Origin: Phycisphaerae bacterium
GTDB lineage: Bacteria; Planctomycetota; Phycisphaerae; UBA1845; Fen-1342
Direction: 5' to 3'
DNA: 50,428 bases
Assembly (NCBI GenBank): GCA_030612705.1
Contig: JAUWNI010000012.1
Span: 1-50,428, forward strand
Of this stretch, positions 1 to 8,279 are shown one piece after another (within the stretch, counting starts at the first letter, position 1; each line of letters begins with the position of its first letter). The notes beneath the pieces are model-generated. The model made no database searches and was not told where the DNA came from. It saw only the letters and a list, made by a program, of their open reading frames with translations. A program made the translations under genes and the position numbers.

Positions 1-150
1 GGCCGACGTAGATGGCTGAATGTCTCTCGATGGCCTACGTCGGCCGCGGGGGGCCGACGCTACTACCGGCGCAACAAGGCGAGTGGGTGGCCCACGTTCT
101 CCGAACGTGTGTTCTCGATTCTCGGCCGGCGGGGGCGCCGGCCGCTACTT
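1..150. repeat. Dispersed GC-rich palindromic repeat, copy 1
   Basis: The window opens in intergenic repeat DNA. The segment 84-150 (GGTGGCCCACGTTCTCCGAA ... GGCGCCGGCCGCTAC) closely matches 2375-2442, so it belongs to a dispersed family. Self-complementary GGCCG/CGGCC words at 1-60 and 121-147 suggest stem-loop modules. No gene is seen here. The left edge is cut by the window. Confidence 0.6.
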
Positions 151-1059
151 TTTATCCTGAACATCGTCGGGTTTGTGCGGCTCGATATGAATCAAAACAT
201 CCTGAACAACGGGGACCCCCTCGCGGATGGCGTTCTTTACATCGTGCCCCAGGCTGTGCGCTTGCCAGACCGGCATCTCGCGATCGACCTCGATGTGCAT
301 GTCCACCAGGTAGCGCAGGCCGCTCTTGCGCGCGAAGGTTTTTTCGACGCCGGCCACGCCTGGGACGTCCCGGGCCACGCGGCGAACCTGCTCGACGATC
401 TCGGGCTGCTCGCGATCCATCAGCTCGTGTAAGGGCGGCATCAGCACGCGGGTTGCGTTGAAGAGGATCACGCCGGCCGCAACTAGCGCCGCCCAGTCGT
501 CCGCCGCCGCGTAGCGTTCTCCGCCAATCAACGCGATAGCGATTCCCCCCGCCGCCGCGAGCGAGGTCAGCGCGTCGCTGCGATGATGCCAGGCATCGGC
601 CAAAACCAGGCTGCTGTTTGTCGCCCGAGCTGTTCGCCGTGCGAGTCGGTACATCATCTCTTTGACGATAATGACACCGATCAGCACCCAGAGCGTAAAC
701 GCGGCCGGCAAGCCGGCGGGATTCCGGATACCCCTGATAGCCTCCACGCTCACGCCGACGCTGGCGCCGAACAGCATGACGGCAACGACTAGGGCCGCCA
801 GCGATTCTGCCCGCCCGTGCCCGTAGGGATGATCTTCGTCGGGCGGCTGCCGAGCGATACGCAACCCGCTCCAGACCACCAGCGAACTGACCACGTCGGC
901 CAGCGATTCGACCGCGTCGGCCACCAACGCCGTCGAATTCCCCAGCAGCCCGCCCAGCAGCTTGACCACGCCCAGCCCGGCGTTGACAAACAGCCCCAGC
1001 ACCGAGATACGCAAGCCGTGTTGATAGTCCTGGTCAGCCATTCGGAGAAACCGGTTCAT
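145..1059 (-). CDS. Cation diffusion facilitator (CDF) family transporter
   Basis: This 304-residue integral membrane protein probably exports divalent metals (Zn, Fe, Mn or Co) by proton antiport. The sequence shows the CDF pattern: a first helix from about residue 15, the metal-site motif NSTALVADAVESLADV (residues 41-56), the loop motif DEDHPYGHGRAE, and a second helix pair with the HHRSDALTS motif, which supplies the second half of the transport site. A cytoplasmic ferredoxin-like domain follows, with VEKTFARKSGLRYLVDMHIEVD, as in the family's dimerisation domain. Length is normal. The start is an ATG without an obvious ribosome site. The gene diverges from metK. The metal cannot be assigned from sequence. 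Confidence 0.9.
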   Translation of the reverse strand: MNRFLRMADQDYQHGLRISVLGLFVNAGLGVVKLLGGLLGNSTALVADAVESLADVVSSLVVWSGLRIARQPPDEDHPYGHGRAESLAALVVAVMLFGASVGVSVEAIRGIRNPAGLPAAFTLWVLIGVIIVKEMMYRLARRTARATNSSLVLADAWHHRSDALTSLAAAGGIAIALIGGERYAAADDWAALVAAGVILFNATRVLMPPLHELMDREQPEIVEQVRRVARDVPGVAGVEKTFARKSGLRYLVDMHIEVDREMPVWQAHSLGHDVKNAIREGVPVVQDVLIHIEPHKPDDVQDKK

Positions 1060-1106
1060 TCAGCCGTGCATCTTCCGCGCCCCGCACGTTCTTGTTAGCG
1101 GTGATT

Positions 1107-1142
1107 GGACAACTTGTCCGTCCCACCGCCCGACTCTAGGAT
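1107..1142 (+). promoter_or_regulatory. Candidate metK promoter with palindromic operator-like site
   Basis: A perfect 13-base palindrome GGACAACTTGTCC lies at 1107-1119. Its right half provides a possible -35 (TTGTCC, 1114-1119), placed 17 bases before a possible -10 (TAGGAT, 1137-1142). It sits in the divergent gap between the CDF gene and metK. The promoter call is weak because both hexamers deviate from consensus; the palindrome itself is clear. Confidence 0.35.
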
Positions 1143-1145
1143 ATA

Positions 1146-1179
1146 CGCGGGCTGGATTTTGATCCGTCTCCAACCCGCG
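1146..1179 (+). promoter_or_regulatory. Leader hairpin just upstream of metK
   Basis: CGCGGG-C-TGGA pairs with TCCA-A-CCCGCG across a 10-base loop, giving a strong stem ending about 9 bases before the AAAGGAG ribosome site of metK. It could influence translation or messenger stability. It does not match any SAM-riboswitch consensus I can recall, so no ligand is claimed. Confidence 0.4.
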
Positions 1180-1197
1180 GTCAATCAAAAGGAGCTT

Positions 1198-2364
1198 ATG
1201 TTGGCACAGGCACAGAATTCCAACCGTCACCTCTTTACCTCGGAATCCGTCAGCCAGGGGCATCCCGACAAGGTCGCCGACCAGATTTCCGACGCCATAC
1301 TCGACGCCATGATCGAGCAGGACAAGTTCTCACGCGTCGCTTGCGAGACCATGGTCTCCACCGGGATGGTGATCGTTGCCGGCGAGGTCACCACCCGGGC
1401 CTACGTCGAAATCCCCGAGATCGTCCGCCAAACCATCAAGGATATCGGCTACACCCGTGGCGATATGGCCTTCGACTATGCTTCGTGCTGCGTGCTGACC
1501 TCGATCAAAAAACAATCCTCCGACATCGCCATGGGCGTCGATCGCGAGGGCGCCGGCGACCAGGGCATGATGTTCGGCTTCGCCTGCCGCGAGACGCCGG
1601 AATTGATGCCGCTACCAATTCAACTCGCTCAACGCCTGATGGAGCGCCACGTGCACGTACGCCAGGACGGGTTGATTCCCGGCCTGCGTCCCGACGCCAA
1701 GAGCCAGGTCACCGTCGAGTACGAGGGCCAGAAGCCGGTCCGCGTCGATACCGTCGTTATCTCCACCCAACACAACGCCACCTGGAACGAACGCCAACCC
1801 GAACTCAAGCAGGCCGTAATCAAGGAGATCATCAAGCCCGAACTCGGCGATTGGTGGCGCGACGATATCACCATCCACGTCAACCCCACCGGCCGATTCG
1901 AGATCGGCGGCCCCCACGGCGACTGCGGACTCACCGGACGAAAAATCATCGTCGATACCTACGGCGGCCGCGGCCGGCACGGCGGCGGGGCCTTCTCCGG
2001 CAAGGACCCCACCAAAGTCGACCGCTCCGCGACCTACATGGCCCGCCACATCGCCAAGAACATCGTCGCCGGCGGGCTTGCCGACATCTGCGAGGTCCAG
2101 CTTTCTTACGCCATCGGCGTCGCCGAACCCACCAGCGTTTTCGTCAACACCGAAGGCACTGCTAAGATCGACGAAGCCAAGATCAGCGAGCTGGTCCGCG
2201 AGCACTTCCCGCTCACGCCGCGCGGCATTATTGAATACCTCGACCTCCGTCGGCCGATCTACCGCGAGACCGCCCGCCACGGCCACTTCGGCCGCGACCT
2301 CGAGTTCTTCACCTGGGAGCATACCCACAAGGCGGAAACGCTAAGAAAAGCCGCCGGCCTGTAG
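1198..2364 (+). CDS. metK: S-adenosylmethionine synthase
   Basis: Makes S-adenosylmethionine from methionine and ATP in the cytosol, feeding methyl transfer and the radical SAM enzymes also encoded here. The 388-residue product matches the usual bacterial length. It has the N-terminal [17 protein letters not shown] signature with the catalytic His22, the [10 protein letters not shown] motif, and the glycine-rich signature GGGAFSGKD (about residues 262-270) followed by [16 protein letters not shown]. The start at 1198 is preferred over an in-frame codon at 1105 because AAAGGAG lies just before it and the family begins here. A leader hairpin and an operator-like palindrome lie upstream. Confidence 0.97.
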   Translation: MLAQAQNSNRHLFTSESVSQGHPDKVADQISDAILDAMIEQDKFSRVACETMVSTGMVIVAGEVTTRAYVEIPEIVRQTIKDIGYTRGDMAFDYASCCVLTSIKKQSSDIAMGVDREGAGDQGMMFGFACRETPELMPLPIQLAQRLMERHVHVRQDGLIPGLRPDAKSQVTVEYEGQKPVRVDTVVISTQHNATWNERQPELKQAVIKEIIKPELGDWWRDDITIHVNPTGRFEIGGPHGDCGLTGRKIIVDTYGGRGRHGGGAFSGKDPTKVDRSATYMARHIAKNIVAGGLADICEVQLSYAIGVAEPTSVFVNTEGTAKIDEAKISELVREHFPLTPRGIIEYLDLRRPIYRETARHGHFGRDLEFFTWEHTHKAETLRKAAGL

Positions 2365-2470
2365 CGGCCGGGGTTGGATGGCCCATGTTTTCCGAACGTG
2401 GGTTCTCGATTCGACGGCCGGCGGGGCGCCGGCCGCTACTTTGGGTGGCACCGGCGTCCTCCCGCTGAAA
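2361..2470. repeat. Dispersed GC-rich palindromic repeat, copy 2
   Basis: Flanked by GTAGCGGCCG (2361-2370) and CGGCCGCTAC (2430-2440), an inverted pair, with the core TTTTCCGAACGTGGGTTCTC shared with copy 1 near position 100. It immediately follows the metK stop and may stabilise the 3' end of the transcript. GGGTGGCACCGGCGTCC just beyond it recurs in other intergenic regions. Confidence 0.65.
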
Positions 2471-2489
2471 TCAAACGGTCACGCATCTC

Positions 2490-4082
2490 TCACCGCATCG
2501 CCGACCGATCCGGATACGCCAACAAAAGCACCTCGTCCTCACGCGCCGCCGGCAACGGCTGACCGGCATCCCAAATCACTCGAATGTTCCGGTCGGGATA
2601 ACGCAGCTTGAGCCAGCAAACCACGCCTTCGTATTTGAAAACCACCACGCCGAAAACCCGTGGCGTATCGCTCGAAGGCTCGAACGGACGCCGCTCCGGC
2701 GCGCGTGGCGTCACCCGCACGGGAACACGCACGGACACCTGATCGCCGTCACGCGCGGTACCGATACGTTCCTCGATCCGCTTCTGTGTTTGTTCCAACA
2801 GATCGGTCGCGATGCCCCAATACGGATATTCGGTAAACAACGGCGACGCATATAACGGAACAACTACCGCAACCAGTAGCCCGACGACCGACACAACACT
2901 CAGCAATCGAACGAGCAAGCGGCCCGCAATCACCAGCCGAACACCCTGCACCAAACCCGCCACGACCAGCGCCAAACCCACAACCGGCACCAGCGCGTAC
3001 CACGGACCGTAAAGCTGATTCAACCCCAACACCAGTACCAGCGGCACGATCCACGCCGCCGCAATCACCAGTAGCCGCCCGACGCGTTGCATTCGTAGTG
3101 TCGTCGAACAAAACCCGCCAGCAGCGAACACAAGCGCGAGCAATGTCAGAATGACCAACGATACCAGCGCAAGCTGAAGCGGCGTCCGGTTATCGAAAAA
3201 AGACCACGGACACAACGCATCCACGGCAAGCTGCGCGCACCAGCGCGGCAGCAATTCGAAAAAAGGCGCCGGATTGTCAAAGTGATATCCGCCCAGACCA
3301 CCCAGAACGATCGTCCGGGCAATCAAATACAACGCCGCCCCCGCCAACGCCGGCAACGCGGCCAACACCGCCCGCGTCAGATTGCGACCGAAGCGACCCT
3401 CGAACGCGAAGCACAACTGGTGCAGGAATACCAGACCGAAACCCATCACGCCGATCTCTTTCGACGCCGACGCCAACAGCACGAACAGGCCGGCCAATAT
3501 GAATCGACCCCACGAACGCTTGCCGGGTCCGATCGGCAGCACCAGCAACGCCGCCAACAGAAACACGTTCACGAGCAATTCTGCCCGCCGACAAGGCGCC
3601 GGCAGCACGGTCAGCAGCGTTGGGTGCAGCACAAAAAACAGCGTCCCGACAAGCGGCGCGAGCCACGCCTCGCGCCCCACCAGCTTGCGGATCGTCAAAT
3701 AAAGCAACGCGATGCACGCCGCGAACACCGCCATCGTCGAGATTTGGTAGCCGACCGGCGTCAACGCCCACAGGGCTTCATCCAGCGCGATGCTGAAGCT
3801 CTGCACCGGACGGTAAAACGAGGCTACCAGATACCCCCGGGCCAGCGGTTCGCGAAAGTTGTCCCAGAAGTCGCCGACACTCTCGACGCGGCTCGTCAGA
3901 ATTTGCGGATACGTGTCGTTTCCGACCAACCCGCACGTGAAGTTCTCGCGATGAACAAACACCCCCAGTGCGATCAACGCCAACACGAGGACCGCGTGTA
4001 CAACTCGCTTACTCCGCCGCGATACGCGCCGAGTGCCCTCGAACGTTCCCGAGCGAATCAGTTCAGATCGTTCCGCGCACAT
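2490..4082 (-). CDS. Polytopic membrane protein, GT-C glycosyltransferase-like
   Basis: A membrane protein of about 530 residues with roughly ten hydrophobic helices. The order matches GT-C fold glycosyltransferases and TMTC/PMT-like proteins: a first helix (VLVLALIALGVFVHREN), a periplasmic loop with SFYRPVQSFSIALDEALW, which resembles the family's YRPL..LS.ALD motif, then HPTLLTVLPAPCRRAELL, typical of the region after helix 4. A soluble C-terminal domain of about 110 residues follows. Such enzymes move sugars from lipid-phosphate carriers to proteins or lipids outside the membrane. The start at 4082 is chosen because upstream DNA is a dispersed repeat. Substrate and exact family are unknown. 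Confidence 0.6.
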   Translation of the reverse strand: MCAERSELIRSGTFEGTRRVSRRSKRVVHAVLVLALIALGVFVHRENFTCGLVGNDTYPQILTSRVESVGDFWDNFREPLARGYLVASFYRPVQSFSIALDEALWALTPVGYQISTMAVFAACIALLYLTIRKLVGREAWLAPLVGTLFFVLHPTLLTVLPAPCRRAELLVNVFLLAALLVLPIGPGKRSWGRFILAGLFVLLASASKEIGVMGFGLVFLHQLCFAFEGRFGRNLTRAVLAALPALAGAALYLIARTIVLGGLGGYHFDNPAPFFELLPRWCAQLAVDALCPWSFFDNRTPLQLALVSLVILTLLALVFAAGGFCSTTLRMQRVGRLLVIAAAWIVPLVLVLGLNQLYGPWYALVPVVGLALVVAGLVQGVRLVIAGRLLVRLLSVVSVVGLLVAVVVPLYASPLFTEYPYWGIATDLLEQTQKRIEERIGTARDGDQVSVRVPVRVTPRAPERRPFEPSSDTPRVFGVVVFKYEGVVCWLKLRYPDRNIRVIWDAGQPLPAAREDEVLLLAYPDRSAMR

Positions 4083-4276
4083 AAGTAGTGTAGGGTGCGT
4101 CTTGACGCACAGAACGGCGCAATCGCCCTCGCGAGCTTCTATCGCCCCTGCGGGGCTGATTAGACCTATCGCTCGCAATCCGAGGGCTTACGCCCTCGGC
4201 TATTGACTATCGCCCTTCCAGGGCTGGCAAAAGCGCCCCACCAAAAGTCCCACGGCCCCCGGCTCTTTGGGTTTTG
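4083..4276. repeat. Cluster of short palindromic repeat modules
   Basis: Contains TAGGGTGCGTCTTGACGCAC, CCCCTGCGGGGCTGATTAGA and CCGAGGGCTTACGCCCTCGG, each a small inverted repeat, then CGCCCTTCCAGGGC. Modules like these occupy most gaps in this window. No gene is seen between the two flanking minus-strand genes. Confidence 0.55.
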
Positions 4277-7174
4277 TTACCGTCTCTTAAGCCTCTTCGA
4301 CTTTTTGGTTTTCCCAGCAGCCTTTTTCTTCGCCACTTTCCTTGCCGCCTTCTTCACTGCCTTGCGTTTGGTAACCGGTTTGCGTTTGGAAACCGGTTTG
4401 CCTTTGGCAGCCGGCTTGCGGCGGGCACCTTTCCTGGTCGCGTCCTCCTCGATCATCGCCTGCGCTGCCGCCAGTCGGGCAATCGGCACGCGGTACGGAG
4501 AGCAGCTCACGTAGTCCATCCCCACATTGTGGCAGAATATGACGCTCTTCGGATCGCCGCCGTGCTCGCCGCAGATACCGATCTTGAGCTTTGGCCGCGT
4601 GGTCCGCGCGTGCAGGATCGCGTAAGCGACCAGCCGCCCAACGCCGGGCTGATCCAGCGACTGGAACGGATCGTCCGGGAAGATGGCGGCCTGGTCCGCG
4701 TCGTAATACGTCGGCAGAAACCTACCGGCGTCGTCGCGCGAGAGCCCCATCGTCATCTGCGTCAGGTCGTTCGTCCCGAAGCTGAAGAACTCCGACACGC
4801 CCGCGATCTCCTCCGCGGTAAGTGCCGCCCGAGGCGTCTCGATCATCGTCCCGACCAGATACTTCAGCTTGATGCCCGATTCCGCGATGATCGGGTCGGC
4901 GACCTGCCGCGTGCGGTCCACGAGTATCCGCAACTCCTTCTCCGCGATCGTCAGCGGAATCATGATCTCCGGATGGACCTTGTTGCCGCGCTTTTTGACC
5001 GACACCGCGGCCTCGATGATCGCCCGCACCTGCATCTCGAGGATTTCCGGATACGTGATGCACAGTCGACAACCACGGTGCCCGAGCATCGGGTTTGTTT
5101 CGTGCAACTGCTCGGCCCGCGCCAGAATCGCCTCCGTGGAAACGCCGGACACCGTCGACAGCTCCGCCGCCTGCTCCCGTGTTTTCGGCACGAATTCGTG
5201 CAGCGGCGGATCGAGCAGCCGGATCGTCACCGGCCGGCCTTCCATCGCCTCGAAGATCCCGATGAAGTCGTCGCGCTGGTACGGCAGCAGCTTGTCGAGC
5301 GCGGCTCGGCGTTTCTCCTCCGACTCCGCCACGATCATTTCCTGGAACGCAAGCTGCCGCTCCCGCGTCGCGAAGAACATGTGCTCGGTCCGGCACAGCC
5401 CGATGCCCTCAGCCCCCATCTCGACCGCTTTGCGCGAATCCGCCGGCGTGTCGGCGTTCGTCCGAACCCTCAGCCGTCGACGCCGATCCGCCCAGCCCAT
5501 CAGCGTGTAGAACTCTTCTGCCGGCTCGGGGCGCACGAGTTCGAGTTGGCCGAGGTAGACGTCGCCGCTCGAACCGTCGAGCGTCAGATAGTCACCCGCG
5601 CGAATCACGTGCTCGCCGATCCGCATCTCCCCGCGGGTATAGCTGATTTCGAGCGATCCACAGCCGACGATGCAGCACTTGCCCCAGCCGCGAGCGACCA
5701 CCGCCGCGTGCGAGGTCTTCCCACCGGTCTGCGTCAGAATGCCCTTGGCGGCCTGCATTCCGCCGACGTCTTCCGGCGAAGTCTCCTTGCGAACGAGAAT
5801 GACATCCTCGCCGCGCTCGGCCGCCTCCTCCGCCTCTTTCGCACTGAAGACAACCTGGCCGCACGCCGCGCCGGGAACGGCGTTGATACCCCGCGCAATC
5901 GTATGCCGCGCCAGATCGTCACCCGAAACATCCGAGCTGATGATCGGGTAGAACAGCCGCTCGATATCCTCCCCGGTGATCCGCGCGATCGCGTCATCCT
6001 TCGAAATCACCGGCTTCGACGCGGCGGCGTGGTACTTCTTCGGCAAATACCCCTTCTTCACCAGCCGCGTTGCCTCCGCCTTCCTCATCAACGGCTGCGT
6101 CGCCTGCTCGACGGCGATGCGATACGCGGCCTGCGGCGCGCGCTTGCCCGTCCGGCACTGCAACATGTACATCTTGCCGCGCTCAAACGTGAATTCCAGG
6201 TCCTGCATCTCCCCGTAATGAATCTCCAGCATCGCCCGCATCGCGCAAAGCTGTTCGTACAAATCCGGCGTCCGGCTTTCCAGATCGGACAGCTTCAGCG
6301 GCGTGCGAATGCCCGCGACGACGTCCTCACCCTGGGCGTTGATCAGCAGGTCGCCGTAGAAAACGTTCTCGCCGGTGCTCGGGTCGCGTGTGAAGCAGAC
6401 GCCCGTCCCGCTGTCGTCGCCCATGTTGCCGAAGACCATCTGCTGCACGTTGACGCCGGTGCCGTTCAGGTCGGTGATCTTCTCGACCCGCCGGTACGTG
6501 ACGGCCTTCTCCGCGTTCCACGATCCGAAGACCGCGTTAATCGCCCCGCGAAGCTGAATCCACGGGTCCCGCGGAAACTCCTCACCCGTCTCCTCGCGAT
6601 AGAACTCCTTGAAATCCTCGCACAACTCCCGCAACGACTCGGCCGGTATCTCCATGTCAAGCTGCACGCCCACCCGTTGCTTGATGTGATACAGCTTCTC
6701 CTCCAGCACGTCTTTGTTCAGCCCGACCACCACGGTGGAATACATCTGCAAGAATCGACGATAGGCGTCCCACGCGAAACGCGGATTGCCGGTCGCCTCG
6801 GCCAGTCCCAGCACCGACGCGTCGGACAGCCCAAGGTTGAGGATCGTCTCCATCATCCCCGGCATCGAACGCGCCGCCCCGCTACGGACCGAAACCAGCA
6901 GCGGATCCTTCGCGTCACCCAGCTTCTTCCCGCCAGCTTTTTCGAGCTTGACGACGTTCTTTCGAACTTCCGCCTCCATGCCGGCCGGCCACGCCATCTT
7001 ATGCGCGTTGGCGTATTCGCACGCCGCGACGGTGATCGAAAAGCCCGCCGGCACCGGCAACCCGATACCGGTCATCTCCGCCAACCCGGCACCCTTGCCG
7101 CCTAGCAGCTCGCGATCGGTACCCTTACCCTCGGCCTTGCCGGCCCCGAAGAAGTACACGTACTTACGTTTCAT
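4277..7174 (-). CDS. ppdK: Pyruvate, phosphate dikinase with histone H1-like C-terminal tail
   Basis: Interconverts pyruvate + ATP + phosphate and PEP + AMP + pyrophosphate. At 965 residues it exceeds the usual ~880. The N-terminal ATP-grasp domain starts LLGGKGAGLAEM and contains SVRSGAARSMPGMMETILNLG. The phosphohistidine domain has TGGKTSHAAVVARG with the carrier His near residue 489. The C-terminal PEP-binding barrel ends with GICGEHGGDP (catalytic Cys near 867) and SCSPYRVPIARLAAAQA. The extra length is partly a 52-residue tail from about residue 913 with 28 Lys/Arg and repeated KPV-[ST]-KRK units, like histone H1-type bacterial tails. The preceding minus-strand gene encodes its likely regulator. 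Confidence 0.95.
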   Translation of the reverse strand: MKRKYVYFFGAGKAEGKGTDRELLGGKGAGLAEMTGIGLPVPAGFSITVAACEYANAHKMAWPAGMEAEVRKNVVKLEKAGGKKLGDAKDPLLVSVRSGAARSMPGMMETILNLGLSDASVLGLAEATGNPRFAWDAYRRFLQMYSTVVVGLNKDVLEEKLYHIKQRVGVQLDMEIPAESLRELCEDFKEFYREETGEEFPRDPWIQLRGAINAVFGSWNAEKAVTYRRVEKITDLNGTGVNVQQMVFGNMGDDSGTGVCFTRDPSTGENVFYGDLLINAQGEDVVAGIRTPLKLSDLESRTPDLYEQLCAMRAMLEIHYGEMQDLEFTFERGKMYMLQCRTGKRAPQAAYRIAVEQATQPLMRKAEATRLVKKGYLPKKYHAAASKPVISKDDAIARITGEDIERLFYPIISSDVSGDDLARHTIARGINAVPGAACGQVVFSAKEAEEAAERGEDVILVRKETSPEDVGGMQAAKGILTQTGGKTSHAAVVARGWGKCCIVGCGSLEISYTRGEMRIGEHVIRAGDYLTLDGSSGDVYLGQLELVRPEPAEEFYTLMGWADRRRRLRVRTNADTPADSRKAVEMGAEGIGLCRTEHMFFATRERQLAFQEMIVAESEEKRRAALDKLLPYQRDDFIGIFEAMEGRPVTIRLLDPPLHEFVPKTREQAAELSTVSGVSTEAILARAEQLHETNPMLGHRGCRLCITYPEILEMQVRAIIEAAVSVKKRGNKVHPEIMIPLTIAEKELRILVDRTRQVADPIIAESGIKLKYLVGTMIETPRAALTAEEIAGVSEFFSFGTNDLTQMTMGLSRDDAGRFLPTYYDADQAAIFPDDPFQSLDQPGVGRLVAYAILHARTTRPKLKIGICGEHGGDPKSVIFCHNVGMDYVSCSPYRVPIARLAAAQAMIEEDATRKGARRKPAAKGKPVSKRKPVTKRKAVKKAARKVAKKKAAGKTKKSKRLKRR

Positions 7175-7371
7175 AAAGCAACCCTTCCGTGAAGCGAATG
7201 GTAATCAGACTGTTTTGCACTCGGCGGCGTGCCACCGCGCGGTGTACACCACCATAACCCTTCGAGCTTCGCATGATACGGGAATCGCACTTTAGCAGGT
7301 AGGGCAAACCGTCGGATGAGGGTGCATCGGGTCCGTGACAGTTTTGGCGGACGCTACAGGGCTCGCGCCGG

Positions 7372-7407
7372 GTGCCACGGACAAGCGGCCTTTTGCTTGT
7401 CCGTGCC
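7372..7407. repeat. Dispersed hairpin, CACGGACAAGC family, copy 1
   Basis: CACGGACAAGC and GCTTGTCCGTG form an 11-bp stem around a short loop. The reverse complement of the whole block matches 23534-23570 with only two or so differences, so it is a dispersed element. It lies directly after the stop of the dikinase regulator gene and may act as a 3'-end hairpin. Confidence 0.65.
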
Positions 7408-7409
7408 TT

Positions 7410-8279
7410 TCACTCCGTCTCCCCACTCTCCTCTCCCCGTTCGCGCACATCGATGTCCGCGTCCTTGAGTAACTGTATGACTTCACGCGCGATTTCCTCG
7501 ATCGCCTTGTATGACGTGTCGATGAAGCGCCAACCGTACTTGGCCATCTGCTCGTTCGCCGCCCGTAATTCCCGGGCAATGTTTCTCCGATCTCCGTACT
7601 CGTCGCGCATACTCATCCCCCAACCGTGCATCCGGGCCTCCCGCACGCTCCGCAGCCGATGCGGGTTCGTCGTCATACCGATCACCCGCCGCGGATCGAC
7701 TTTCAGCAACTCCGGCGGCGGATCGGCGTCCGAGAACAGCGGGACGTTTGCCGCCCGAATGCCGCTGTATCCCAGATAAAAACACGTCGTACTCTTGCCC
7801 GACCGTGAGACACCCACCAGCACAACGTCCGCGTCCTTCAACTCGTTGATCCCGCACCCGTCATCGTGGTGCAATGTATACTCAACCGCGTCGATACGAT
7901 CAAAGTGCTCTCTATTCGATTCGTATAAAATCCCCGGCTTGGCCCGCGGCGCCCGGCTGAACAAATCGTACAAACTCCCCAGCACCGGCCCCAACAAATC
8001 CACTGCCGGTACCATCCGCTCCCGGGCAGCTTCCTGAATTGCCCGCCGAGCCCGGTTGTCAACCAGTGTATAAAAAACCAATGCATCCTCCGCGGCCGCC
8101 TTCTTGACCAAACTCCTGACAGTCTCCGGCCGGCGAACGTTCGCCTTGCGAAGCAGCCGCACATTAATCTGGCTGAATTGCACCAGTACCGCCCGGACCA
8201 CCTGCTCGCACGTGCGGCACGTGCCGTCTGACAGCAAGTAAATCGTGTGAACCTCGCCACTCAATGCGTCTTGTCCCAC
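7410..8279 (-). CDS. PPDK/PEP-synthase regulatory protein (bifunctional kinase/pyrophosphorylase)
   Basis: Family known to switch pyruvate phosphate dikinase (or PEP synthase) off by ADP-dependent phosphorylation of the Thr next to the catalytic His, and on again by phosphate-dependent dephosphorylation. The 289-residue product shows IYLLSDGT near the start, the P-loop GVSRSGKST near residue 155, YLGYSGIRAANVPL, and GMTTNPHRLRSVREARM, all family hallmarks. I choose the GTG at 8279 because GGAGG (8287-8291) lies seven bases upstream; the family begins close by. It overlaps the end of the MutS-like gene by 19 bases, implying translational coupling. ppdK lies about 235 bases downstream on the same strand, and its TSHAA motif provides the expected target Thr. 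Confidence 0.9.
   Translation of the reverse strand: MGQDALSGEVHTIYLLSDGTCRTCEQVVRAVLVQFSQINVRLLRKANVRRPETVRSLVKKAAAEDALVFYTLVDNRARRAIQEAARERMVPAVDLLGPVLGSLYDLFSRAPRAKPGILYESNREHFDRIDAVEYTLHHDDGCGINELKDADVVLVGVSRSGKSTTCFYLGYSGIRAANVPLFSDADPPPELLKVDPRRVIGMTTNPHRLRSVREARMHGWGMSMRDEYGDRRNIARELRAANEQMAKYGWRFIDTSYKAIEEIAREVIQLLKDADIDVRERGEESGETE

Noticed and set aside
1146..1179. SAM riboswitch before metK
   Set aside because: Only one hairpin is present; none of the SAM riboswitch cores I know can be matched.
4274..7105. A 943-codon plus-strand open frame opposite ppdK
   Set aside because: It is the Arg/His-rich complement of a high-GC, conserved gene and has no recognisable domain.
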